In this document: one piece after another, positions 44,066 through 54,578 of the stretch | Position numbering within the stretch: the first letter of the stretch is position 1 | Layout of the letters: every line of letters begins with the position of its first letter | NCBI GenBank assembly: GCA_037178855.1 | Contig: JASJZC010000005.1 | Coordinates: forward strand, 4,092,001 to 4,156,000 | Length of the DNA: 64,000 bases | Direction: 5' to 3' | DNA from: Oscheius sp. JU75 | Lineage: Eukaryota; Nematoda; Chromadorea; Rhabditida; Rhabditidae | The notes under the pieces: generated by a model | Told to the model about the DNA's origin: nothing | The model's input: only the letters and a program-made list of their open reading frames with translations | Databases searched by the model: none | Made by a program: the position numbers and the translations under genes

Positions 44066-47000
44066 TCATCGCAGGCGAGCAGTTTGGAGCTCTCCATTTG
44101 CATAAATTCTTAAAAGAAAGTCTGCGTCGCATCCTGGCTCGAATGTACAGGGAATGATCACCTAAATTGACCTCATTGTCAGATTAAAATCTGAAACTCA
44201 CATAGGATCCCGGAATGACGCGGAATCGGGCAGTTACCTAAATCAAGCCTTTTTATAGTTTTTTTTGCCTTCTTGCCTCTCTAGTATTGATGAAGACCTT
44301 GTTTCTGGCGACAGGCTTTCTTCCATGGAAGAAATCTTTTGGCAAAGGCCCATAGTGATTGTGATCGATCTCATAGACAGCGAATCCGATGGGCAGACTG
44401 TCTTTTCCTTGGGTCCTCAGTTCTCTTCGGTATTTCTGAAGAACGGCCACGATCACCGTACATTTTCCATCATTTTCGACGCTCTTCTCGGTAACAGTGA
44501 ACATCGATCCGAATTGAGGGTTGTTCGGATAGGTTTCGGGCGAATTCGTGCATCCTCCGGCTGTGTTGTTCGAAATGCTCCATTCTCCGTCCTCCTGCGT
44601 CTCGCTCCAGCTACTTTGCGGGAGTCGAGGAGCTGCTTCGGTGCTCACCCCCGTCATTTGCATTATCTCGTTCATCACATCGGCAGACATGTTACAGATT
44701 TCTAATTCTTGGAAGTTGGTGAAGAAATCGTCAAAGGACATCCTGAACAAGTGATTAAAAAGGAAATACTGAGAAACTTGCCAAAATTCTCCGTCCTTGC
44801 TGAAATTGACCCCAAGTTTCTGTCGCTCCTCATCGGATATCCAATTCCATTCACTCGAAGAGTCACTCCACTCTCCGTTCCACTCCTTGTGGTTACCCCA
44901 AGGATTCCTTACTCTTACCAATGGAATTTCTTGTCCCCGGACATTGACAGAATGCAATGATGTTATCGAGTAAGCATGTCCTCTCACAAGACCATTGTCC
45001 AAAGGAGCTTCTTTCTGGGCAGGATCCGCCTGAACTCGTTACTTGTTGTATGAGAAGAAGTTGATACATCAATGGAACAGCCGAAGAGGGAACCCATCTG
45101 CATTCCTCGGATCATTAAGGCTAGAATTGCAGACTTGTCAGCTTTGCGCAAGTCAAAGAACTCTGTCAGCCCGCCTGGAACCCATCATACATTTTTAGCT
45201 GGAATGTTGAACCTGTGAAGTCTTCCAAAGCTTCAGCAGTGGTGCCTCCTTCCAAGTTCTCATACGACCCGTACAGTTTGGCGTAAGCCTGAACATTTTC
45301 TCTGCGAGTGTTTTCCGGAAACTTACCTTCTCGAGGAGGGCTGACCAGAACTCGGAACCGTCATGACTGTGCATGTAGATCAAACGACCATCGGAACAGG
45401 GCAGTTTGTCGTCGATAACCACATCAATCCACTTGCCGTATCTAACAAGCATCGAACAAACGGATCCAGACTCACCTCCAGAATTGAAAGTGGAATATAC
45501 CGGCGTAGTTTTCCGTGAAGCTTTGATCTGGGACAACTACTCTATAAAACAGTTCTGAATACGAGAGCCATCAACCAATTTTAATTAGGTTTACCATCAC
45601 GAAGAGTTAGATTCGCCACTGCCGCGAGCAGCCAACAATCACCCAGGGCTCCTTGCTTGACAGCAAAGCGAGACTGTTGTCCGACAATCAACTGGGGATC
45701 CGAGACAATTTCCTACAACTGAATGGTAGAAATGGAGAAATAATTGCTCACTCCGGGTCTGAGCCATTGAACAGAATGCTCTGGGGGAGTCTTGTAGTAG
45801 AGACTTCTGTCGGTGGCCGGAAACTCTGGATCTTCGAACAAACGACGTTCTCTGAGACATTTGTCTCGTTCTTCCTGGAAATTGAGTCCGAAACGGTTTG
45901 TCGTTCCAGTAGGAACAGGTGGGACGAACGGATGAATCTAAAGGAAAATTTACGAAGAAAAATTTGATCATTTACATCTCGATGGAACTTTCCAGTAATG
46001 ATGTTCTCCAAAATCATCTTTCCAATACTTCCCAGACTGTTTTGTTTGCCACCCATATTGAAGATGAGATTTCCAGCAATAGCCCCAATGATAGCCCCAG
46101 TATTGACATCTACACCCACAAATCGATGAGCTGCCTCACTGATCATCTTCTCGACCGTCCCCTCCAACCCGCCAGACGTAAAGATATTGGAAAGACCTAG
46201 AAGGAAATATAAAAAGAGACAGATCGGTTCAACCTCCGGACTCTCCTCCAGCCAAATGACTGATATTGCTGATCAAACCACTGAATCCGCCTTCGAATCC
46301 GTCAAAGACTCCCTTGGCTGTAGCTGTTTCACAAGGCCCACTGTCTTCAGCATTGTTGCTGTATCCACAGGACACTGACTCTTCTCCCTCCTTCCAATCT
46401 TTATCGTCTTCCTCTCTGAAGTCCTCGTGGTTATCTTGTGGCTCTTCTTCGTAGTGATCTGAATATCTGGTTGTTCTATCGTTAAAGCGAGTGTCTCTCT
46501 ACGAAACACTTGGGCGCGAATCTACCGTATTTCACGCGACAATTCAGCCCATTTTTATTCCAAAGCTCCAAGGAAAATAGATTTCTGTCAATTTTAGTCG
46601 ACGTTTGTAGCCCTTATTATGTTAAAACACTACTCTCATGTGGACAAATTATACACAGCAAAAAAAGAAAATAAAATGGAATTGGGCTGTATGAGCTCTG
46701 AAATATCAAATTTATCTACTTCACTTTTCTGATCATTTTTCTTCTCGTTTTTGGTTGGTCTAACTCATTATATAACGCTCATTGTGATGAGCAGCATACG
46801 AGCAAAACTTAAAAATCACGAGTTGATCAACTTTTTGGGCATCCCCGCCAAATTTTTTGAACTGTGCGCGCCGTTTTTGGTTGGTCTAACTCATTATATA
46901 ACGCTATGGGCGCTTGGGAGCAATAGCGAGACACTCGTTTTAACATCGCCTAACGTTCTCTTTCGTCGACCTCCTCTTGTTCCTCCTCAGGTTCTTTCTC

Positions 47001-47248
47001 ATGTACATCTCCCTCTTCCTCATCTTCATATTCCGGTCGGTCATCTGAATTGTATTCCTCTTCTCCATCAATCATCAATGTGTACCATCGTTTTGTTGCT
47101 CATACTGTTCCCCTTCGCGCTCGTATCCGCCCTGGTACTCGTCTTGGTAGTCTCCTTGGTCATCTCCGCCCGTCTCATCCTCATAGCCTTCATAGTCATC
47201 TCCTCCTCCTCCCTCTTCATAGCCGTAGTTTCGTTCGTCGTCCGACAT
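44066..47248 (-). CDS. clp-1: Calpain cysteine protease, CLP-1-like, without EF-hand domain
   Basis: Calcium-dependent cysteine protease. Exon 1 encodes an acidic Gly/Tyr-rich N-terminus ([16 protein letters not shown]); more acidic residues and a Gly-rich segment ([18 protein letters not shown]) follow. The catalytic triad is complete: Cys in [15 protein letters not shown] near 45625, His in [11 protein letters not shown] near 44970, Asn in LVRVRNPWG near 44920. Domain III pieces are [26 protein letters not shown] and [11 protein letters not shown], ending at 44066 with no penta-EF-hand, as in C. elegans CLP-1. The intron at 44238-44276 begins with GC, and the next exon is only 36 nt. A 496-nt first intron (46459-46954) contains a 34-bp direct repeat. 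The start follows CTTTTTTCAG. Confidence 0.93.
46746..46779. repeat. 34-bp direct repeat, copy 1 (calpain intron 1)
   Basis: CGTTTTTGGTTGGTCTAACT... to ...TATATAACGCT is identical to 46872-46905, 126 nt away. Confidence 0.9.
46872..46905. repeat. 34-bp direct repeat, copy 2 (calpain intron 1)
   Basis: Perfect copy of 46746-46779. The 92 nt between the copies is not itself repeated. Confidence 0.9.
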
Positions 47249-47697
47249 CTTCTGCTCTCAAGCCAAGCCTGAAAAAAGTAATCTTGAAGAAAATGCGAGA
47301 TGATGTGTCAGAAGGCGAAAACCAGGAAGGAAAGAACGCCACTTTGCTTGTTTTGTTACCCATTAGGAAGGTGATCGAATAGAGGGGTAAAGAGTGATTT
47401 CAACAATGCAAGTGTGAGACCGGCTGACCAAAACCCAGTTGGCGCATCGATTTTCCTCCGAAAGGGGTCAAATAAAAGGTGAGAGACGAGAGAAACACGC
47501 CTATATGCCTGAAGTTACAAAAATCTGAATATGCCCAGTTCTTAGAAAGATTTGTAAGTTTTCAGATCATGCTGTACATTGAGTGTTTGTCTTCTCCACT
47601 TTCATGCTTGAAGTGTTACCAGTACAATCTCCCTTTGGTATCTGCTCCCCGTTGTCCTTATCAGTCTTCTGCTTTCCACATTCTCTTTGCTCAAAAT
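47249..47697. promoter_or_regulatory. Divergent upstream region of calpain and DRAM genes
   Basis: 449 nt between two head-to-head genes. It holds the calpain leader acceptor (CTTTTTTCAG near 47275) and, toward the DRAM gene, an AGTTTTCAG at 47563. A TCAAATAAAAGG box lies near 47469. An ATG at 47570 opens a frame not joined convincingly to the DRAM frame. Confidence 0.35.
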
Positions 47698-48768
47698 GGT
47701 GGTCAAAAGAGTCTGGCTTATTCCTGTCTCTGCCTCTCTCTGTGGATTCGCTGCCATAATTACTAGGTGATTTAGCAATAGATCTTCTAGACCGCGGTTT
47801 CAGTTATTCAGTAGGAATCTCATTGGGTCATTTTCCTAAAGTATTTCCTTTCATCAGGTCAGATACTTTACTATTGTAAATTTGCCTTTAGTGAAACCGC
47901 AAACATACCACCGGAAGGATGTCTTTTCTCTCAGCTCTCAAACACTGCTGCCTTTTTCAGTTAGTTCTCCTTAGATTCAAAATGACTCCTATCAGTTCTG
48001 TTAACCTGCTTTTTGCGACACCGCCAAACTATTGAATACTACGGGCACAGACTGCACTGGGAAGACAGTAAGTAGGCTTTTTCTTGTTACGAGATCAGTC
48101 AATTGTTTTAAGATGGAGGACAGTGTCGTTACTCTGTATGTGGGCAGGTGTAGCTACTGCCGTTGGACTGACTGTTGTTGCATGTTTTCCAGTAATCAGT
48201 TTCTAGATTTTTTCTGTTACTAATACTAGGACAGTGAAGTGCATTCGATACACCAGTTGGCAGCCACATTCACTTTCTCGTCGGGACTGATCTACAGCTG
48301 GGGTCAGGTCCTTATTGGATTCTGTATGATACCCAGGATGGCGTCCACTTTGGTCAACTACAGTCGTCTCTTACTCTCCATAATAGCTACTTTTTCTATC
48401 TTTCTCTGTGAGTTTTTTGTCGATCTTCAAAACCACAATCCCAGACCAATTTTCTGTAGCCTTTCGACCATTCAGTCCCTCTCCAACCGTACGTTTATAG
48501 TTTTTCGCTATAATAGGACAGTTCAGAATGGAACTAACCGATTGATAGGTGCTGGAGCAGAATGGATTGGAGTGACAGCGATCCTCCTGATTTTTTTGTC
48601 GTTCTCTACCGAACTTCGTCACGCCTATGCTCATGTGCCACGAGTTGTTTTTCGACGGACTTCGACTGATTATAATGAAGGTACAGTTACATTCTTTTGA
48701 TCCGAACAGTATTTGAAGAAGGGGCAGAAGGAGTAGCATCGACGAGTGGATTGCAAGCCGACTGGTAA
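47698..48768 (+). CDS. DRAM / TMEM150 (Frag1-DRAM-Sfk1) family membrane protein
   Basis: Six-helix membrane protein; human DRAM1/2 are lysosomal autophagy modulators. Exons give MVVKRVWLIPVSASLCGFAA (helix 1), then an extracellular-side loop ETANIPPEGCLFSQLSN matching the DRAM signature ISDTGT.PPE.C.FG..N. LRHRQTIEYYGHRLHWED, WAGVATAVGLTVVACF, HSIHQLAATFTFSSGLIYSW, ASTLVNYSRLLLSIIATFSI and GAGAEWIGVTAILLIFLSFS follow. The tail ends STSGLQADW at 48768. Introns are about 35-60 nt. Which family member it is cannot be said. Confidence 0.72.
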
Positions 48769-48871
48769 TTGAGAATAAAAGAACGATAGAATTATGTAAA
48801 CATATTTCGGCCCTAATCAAGATCTCTATTGACTCTTCCACCGTCGGATACAGCTCACTAGATTGAAGATA

Positions 48872-49891
48872 CTATAGAGGGCGGCGAGTGTCTCGAGCAT
48901 TAAAAGAAATCTGAACTGTGTTTTTGAGAGCAAAGAGGGTAAAATACATGTAGTCGAGGTTGAAGAAGGGCTCTGTATTTTGCCGGCGGAGGCTGTTCTG
49001 TCGGTTCCGTGCCCATTTTGGTCGTCGTTCGTTTTTTTGAGACGGTCGACTGATTGGTGCTTCTGTTGTCGGCATCTTCTGGACTCCCTCACTCACTGAA
49101 ACAATCTTCTACTCTATGAACAAATGAACTTACAGTGATCAGCGAAACTCTGGATGTACCTTCCGAGGCAGACAAACTTTGGGAGGTCGATCAGCGGGTC
49201 TCTATTCTCCTTCATGAACTCCAAATTCCCGTTGCATGAGTCCGTTCAAGGATGACTGGCCGAGATAGGTCTTTGTCTCCCACGTATACATATTGTGCTT
49301 CTTCTGTCGTGGCGCTCGAAACATCTATCGCAAGAGTAGTATCTCTGATTGATGCCAATTTCCCGAAAACAACAACTGTGGACGAGAAGAGATCCGTCGA
49401 GAAACCACCGCCGTCGTCTGTTGTCAAATTCCAAACGATCGTTGATAAAACCGGCTGGATACTGCTTCTATTCTCCACTGAATTGAGAGAACGAGTCGTA
49501 TCTGTTGTGTTTCGGTTATCCGTTATTGTGAAGCTGGTAGATGGATTCGAGCTGCTCGCTGTACTTGATGCTGTGATAGAACTGTTGGTGGTAGTTTGAG
49601 TAGTGTGCTTCTGTAGGATCTCCTCGTGATGGCCATCATCTGTCGCCTTCGATACACCCAGTCGAATACCAGCTACTTGAGATCGTACCACAGAGACAAA
49701 CTCCACTTGAATGACACACTTTTGCAGTAGTTCTCCCTGAATTTGGTTAGTTGGCAATTGAAGAGAAAAACTATCTCGACGCGGCCGACTTGAATCTCGG
49801 TCGAGTTGCGAGGAACGAATGTAGTCGAATTGTAGCAGTTACGTGACAGAGAAAGCGACGACAAGATGAGCAACAGCAACTGATGATACAT
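48872..49891 (-). CDS. Unrecognised secreted or membrane protein with Ser/Thr-rich linker
   Basis: Starts with a signal peptide MYHQLLLLILSSLSLSRN, followed by YNSTTFVPRNSTEIQVGRVE. An intron (about 49740-49775) leads to GELLQKCVIQVEFVSVVRSQ and a mucin-like Thr/Ser-rich stretch (TTQTTTNSSITASSTASSS) with several N-glycosylation sequons. Then come IVWNLTTDDGGG and VYVGDKDLSRPVI. A further exon reads NGNLEFMKENRDPLIDLPKF, VCLGRYIQSFADH, then after GTAAGT...TTTCAG a basic tail (KNERRPKWARNRQNSLRRQ). The last joins are uncertain because a frame change is needed near 49220. No family recognised. Confidence 0.45.
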
Positions 49892-50125
49892 CCTACTCTT
49901 ACAACAGTCATACTTTGTAATTGTTTTGTTGAATTTTTTGATCGACTTTTGTAATAAAGCTATTTTTGGAGTCAGACGAGCTCGGAGAGGGTGAGTACTC
50001 CAGTCTACAGCTTGTCTTTCTGAGCATTGGAGATAAATTTCAGAACGAATCTGAATCAAATGTTTGACAAGTAGAGGGGGAAAAGACCAATTTAACTATG
50101 AAAAAACTGCTCGTTAGCATGGCCA

Positions 50126-50380
50126 TTAGTCCGGCTGTGGCGCCGATCTCGTCTCATGGCCTTCATCCCTGGCCAGCTGCAGTCTTTTCATTATTCTGAA
50201 GTCTTTGGTTCGATCTAGGTGACCCTGAAATAGCTGGTCAACTAAACCTTTTAGATTCCTATCTCCTTCGACCACCGTTCTTTTTCGACAAGAGAGCCAC
50301 AATGTTGTCAAAACGACGTATTCTAAACGTATGGGCTTTCGAATCGTCGGTTTTGATGTCATTGTCGGTGGTGTTTTCAT
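50126..50380 (-). CDS. Possible small protein behind the cadherin tail
   Basis: An ATG-started frame (MKTPPTMTSKPTIRKPIRLE ... RSAPQPD) of 84 residues, basic, 56 nt behind the preceding stop on the same strand. A possible but very short intron (GTTTAG...TTTCAG, 23 nt) is seen near 50235. No homology recognised; it may be untranslated sequence. Confidence 0.22.
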   Translation of the reverse strand: MKTPPTMTSKPTIRKPIRLEYVVLTTLWLSCRKRTVVEGDRNLKGLVDQLFQGHLDRTKDFRIMKRLQLARDEGHETRSAPQPD

Positions 50381-50435
50381 TCTCACATTTACTTATTTCT
50401 AATTCATCGTGGACAAGAATATCGAGGGAGGATCA

Positions 50436-52222
50436 CTATTCCCAATAGCCGAGCTGAGGAGAAGAAAGTGGTGTCATGACTGGAGGTGACAGAACAAAGG
50501 TCGGGGCGGGAGGTACTGCCGGGGGTGTTTCTAAACTTTGCGATTCTATCAAGCTTGTAACATGTATACCTTTGAAAGCCTTGCCCTTGAGTCTCAAATA
50601 GTCTCTGTATCTTCGGACAAAACAGAAGTAGACGAAAATCATGAAGAAGAAAAGAGACGAGAAGGCGAGAACGGATACGGCAAAAAGAGAAGAAGGAGAA
50701 GATAGAGCTACGGACATTGTTTCAACTGCAACCTTCGGATCTTCGCAGTTGGCAGCCATGTCCACAACTCCAAACTTGTTGTAAATCTTAACAAAAATGT
50801 GTTTCGGCTCAATGTGACTAAACCTGCAACAGATCTCCGTTTTTGGACAGACTGTTGATGGTTTTCCGGGCAGACAGCAGAGAGTCGGCATCTACAGTAT
50901 GGAAACAAACAGACGATTTGGAACTGTTTGTCGGGAGTTTCTTTGGCTGATCGAGGAAGAGGCGCAGAGCTGTGCTTTCACTCATGGTATTCTTCAGCTC
51001 TCTGAATTTGGGTTTATTGAGAAGTGGGGGTGTGGGAGTACTTTTCGAAAGCAGGGAATTCCTTTGCGACTGTGACCAACTGCTTATCAAAAATGAATCG
51101 AACTCTAGCTGATGTTGGGATGAGATGGAACTGATAAAAAGTGTAGCCTTCAAAAAGCATATCCAAACCTCTTGGACAACAACTTGTCCGTTCGACGACT
51201 GGACATAAACAGCGTAAACTCCAGAAGGTTGAGAGGCAAGAGTAGGAGATGGCCGAACAATTCCTCCCCTGCTGATCGTGAAGAGGGATGCCAAAGGAGA
51301 CGCCATCGTCAGAGGAAGAACGGACTCTGCTCTAAAAGGATTTTTATGTTTGTAAACCGTTTTCAGATACGGAGTGAAAGTAATGTTCCCAATGGAAAAG
51401 TTGTATGAAGAGACCAAGGCAGGATCATCCATCTTAAGACGAGCATTGCCCATTTTTCTATCTAAGACGGACATTTGATCTGCAGAAGAAAAAGTGGACC
51501 TAGAACAATTGCAGTGTTGTTGATGGATTGAAGATCTGGCAGAGAGTGTTCCTCGTGTTCAGTCACTATGTCCACCAAAATATTGTTCGACTTTTGACTG
51601 TTGTACACAAGGGAAGCCGTCTCGGATAACTGCTCTCTACTCGCAAAGACACACAGTACGATTCGAACTGTTTTCGGAGAATCGGGACCGATGTGAGAAA
51701 GCTCGCCAGAAGAGGCATTCAGAGAGAACATTCCAGTACTAGGAGAACCTGTAATATTTGTTTTATAATAAGATTGAAAGAAATACAAGATGGAATGAGG
51801 TAGTAGAAAACAGCTCCATCTCCTTCTACGGCCGCATGAACCGAGCCAAGAACATTTTGATTCCGGAACGGGAAGTAGAGAGGATTGCCCTGAATGATCA
51901 GTTATTATCCGTTTCTGTATAAACTCACATGTGGGAAGAGGGGGTCAGGCCGAGTGGTTGGCGAGTACCGAATTCGGAGGAGACGAGACGCTTCGAGTCC
52001 AGAGAGCAAATGGCGAGCAGTGAGTAGCAACTGGAAATATGAGTTCAATAATATGCTACCTTTACAATTGGCAAAAAGCGTCCGTCTGCAACACAAGTCA
52101 ACTCTAACCTGAGAAAACACTTAACAATGTTTGTGGACTTTTCTGTGAGTTACTATAAACGTGTCTGTTTTTGTTCCTTGCTCAATATAACCGCCGACCG
52201 GGCCGACTGGTGACTGCATATT
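50436..52222 (-). CDS. Cadherin-like membrane-proximal region, transmembrane segment and short tail
   Basis: C-terminal portion of an adhesion-type receptor. An exon starting after acceptor TTTTACCACAG (52223) leads through short exons to GNPLYFPFRNQNVLGSVHAA, VEGDGAVFYYLIPS and GMFSLNASSGELSHIG, the last resembling a cadherin F.(I/L)...(S/T)G.L strand. Further ectodomain follows. The membrane helix is LFAVSVLAFSSLFFFMIFVY near 50665-50620 with stop-transfer FVRRYRDYLRLKG. The cytoplasmic tail is about 60 residues, Pro-rich (PPAVPPAPTF), ending QLGYWE. There is no signal peptide at the 5' exon, so it is probably the 3' part of the cadherin at 54579-58933, with the gene at 52255-53685 in between. 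Confidence 0.55.
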
Positions 52223-52254
52223 CTGTGGTAAAATAGAAAATGAAAAAAGGAAGT

Positions 52255-53685
52255 TTATTTGGAGGACGGCAAGGGATCTGTTGTTGTATTGAGGAGAGAC
52301 AATCCGATCAAATTGACAGCTACCAATGCTGTATTCTGAAGGGAATCAGTGTCTGTGGACCAGAGAAAGGCTGATGGACGAGGCTTGGTTCCATCGGAAG
52401 ACAGTTTCCAATAGGGACTATGCCATTCAGGAGTCTCCCAATGAGAATATCGCATCAGCTTCCCATACGCTTTCAGATAGACACCTACATATATTATTTT
52501 GAAGTCTTCGAAATTCCTACCTTGCATACATCCCCTGTCCTTCTCAATCTTCTCCTCGGTTCGACTCTCAACCAGTTGAATCGGGGCGAGAGTTCTTCCT
52601 CTTCGGAGATTCAAAATCCTCTGATTGTTCTTGACTAATGCTGCGAGAAGACTCGTTTTCAATCTACTCGGTATCGTACTCGGTATCTGATCAACACAGA
52701 CCTCTGTTGATCCTTTCGAGATTTCTTCTCCTCGGGAACAGAGAAGTGAAGTTCAATGGCGGCGACTAGACACCGTCGCCTTTCCAGCCATCTAGAGATC
52801 TCTTCAGTCGCATCCTCAATCAAATCAGACAACTGGCCTTCTTTCGCTTCAAACACCGTGGTAACATATTTTGTTTTGTAGACCCAGCCGCGCATAAATC
52901 TGTCCACATCGTCTTCCGACGACAGCAGTTGACTGACAGCTTTTCGGTCATTATGCACCTGGGGAGGCGAAGCGTATCCTTCGCTCTTGGCAACGATCGT
53001 TTCTTGGGAAGTTTGTCGAATTTTTGCCCGTCTTAGGGCTTTCGGAGTGAGTCTTTCACAGCTCGTGGGCGACAGACTCAGTGCCGACAGGTAGCCAGAC
53101 TCAACATGCTGAAAGAAAACACAATTGGGGAAAGAGGGGAGCTTACTTGAAGGGAGTGAGACTGAAGACTGCCGTAGTCGCCTTCAGTTCTGGTCAGATG
53201 GAGTGAGGAAGACGTCAAAGAATTGGTTCCAACTGTTAGAGGGGAAGAGAGAGCCACCTCATTTGCCACATCGCAGTCAATAAAAGGCAGTTCTTCTGAA
53301 GGTGGTCCGTGCCAAGTCTCCTCTCTCTTTCGACGCAGAGAATTCCTACAAAACCCCCGTCATTATCGAATTTCGATTGCGCGGAATAATGGCCTCTTGT
53401 GATCCGTGGAAAAACAAGGTGAACAATTGGAAGTTGCAACTTGAGTAAGTTTGTTTGCAAATTCAAAAAAGCTGACCTATTTTCCCTGAGAAGTTCCGGG
53501 GAAGATACGAGCTCTGGAGTTGGCGGACAGACGAGCGATTCTTGTGAAGCCATACTCTGTATGTTCTTGACAATAATCATTTTTCGGAGTTGGTCGACGG
53601 CCACATTCTCAGCAGCTGGAACATCAGTTCGTCTTCGCCAACGACGTGGGAGCAGTCGAGAAAGACGCTTCTCGAGCCGGTCCAT
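52255..53685 (-). CDS. Unrecognised cytosolic protein
   Basis: Starts MDRLEKRLSRLLPRRWRRRT behind an acceptor-like ATTCGCAG|AC. Following parts are MASQESLVCPPTPELVSSPE, then after a 130-nt intron NSLRRKREETWHGPPSEELP, VESGYLSALSLSPTSCERLT, and a probably folded C-terminal half: DDVDRFMRGWVYKTKYVTTV, LSDLIEDATEEISRWLERRR, TSLLAALVKNNQRILNLRRG and LKAYGKLMRYSHWETPEWHS. It ends TDPLPSSK at 52255. One join near 52730 needs a frame change whose intron I could not fix. There is no signal peptide or membrane segment. It lies on the same strand as, and between, the two cadherin blocks. Confidence 0.5.
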
Positions 53686-54578
53686 GTCTGCGAATGGGGT
53701 GGATTAGGACGCAAACAGAACTGTAGGCAAAGTAGAGTCAACAGCTATCATTTGATAGAGTCAAGTGGGTTGGGAGTCAAGAGTTACAGAACCATGCTGC
53801 TCCCCGAGAACAAACAGTAACTGTGTCATAATCAGAGTTCGACGTGAGCTGATTAGCTTAGTCAAACGGGGTCTTCGAGTTGTTCAAAATGTTTGAGAGA
53901 GAGGAAAGAGTTCGAAACTTGTTCAATCCAGAACAGTTTTGCAAACGTGACCCTAGTCTAATGGGAGCGAGAGATACTCGTTAAGGATCGGTTGACTGAC
54001 GTTGTCAGATTGAACAGTCGCAGAACAAACACATCTCCCGCTTTGGACTGGTCAGTCTGCTTGACTCATTTCGAGAAAAGCAAACGGAACTGATTGGTGT
54101 TATAGCCTTGGAAAAAGCCGCGAAAGTGACCCATCCTGTTTGCTCTTTTTCTGAGGTCGTTGACTGATTGGACGCCGAGAAATACTTTGCCATTAAGGAA
54201 ACAACTCACCGTCTTTCATAGGAGAGAGAGGGAGACTGCCCCTGGAATACCACCCCCAGAGGCTATGTTACAGGGATTTTCACCGTCTAATCCCATGTTC
54301 TCGTTCCCGTCAAAAGAGCTACAAAAAACGGAGGTCATAGCAGAAAAGGCGATTAGCCGGTCTCTCCCGCCTCGAAGAGAACATTAAAAGACAAACATAC
54401 TTGAGGACGAGATATCTCGAGAGTAATGCCTGCTCACTACCAGATGTCGTGTTCAAACAAACTTACTTCTTTCACATCCTTCTTGCTATCAAGTGGGAGA
54501 GTAAATAAATTGATACTGACAAAAAGAGAATGAAACACAAACAAAAAGGCGAAAAATAAGGGCCCGCAGCATACTTAC
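53686..54578. other. Region without a clear exon inside the cadherin interval
   Basis: About 0.9 kb. The strong donor closing the upstream cadherin exon (TGT|GTAAGTATG at 54578) points into it. One following acceptor (TTTTTGTCAG near 54518) would add YQFIYSPT and a stop, giving a truncated secreted form. No membrane segment or cadherin motif is visible here. Confidence 0.4.

Noticed and set aside
44253-44276. Calpain ending early at [14 protein letters not shown]
   Set aside because: A GC-AG intron restores the conserved domain III continuation to 44066, so the stop at 44253 is intronic.
51944-52015. tRNA-like boxes: GGCCGAGTGGTT followed by CTTCGAGTCC
   Set aside because: The A-box and B-box resemblance is real, but no acceptor stem or anticodon arm folds, and the antisense strand reads as a spliced coding exon of the cadherin-like gene.
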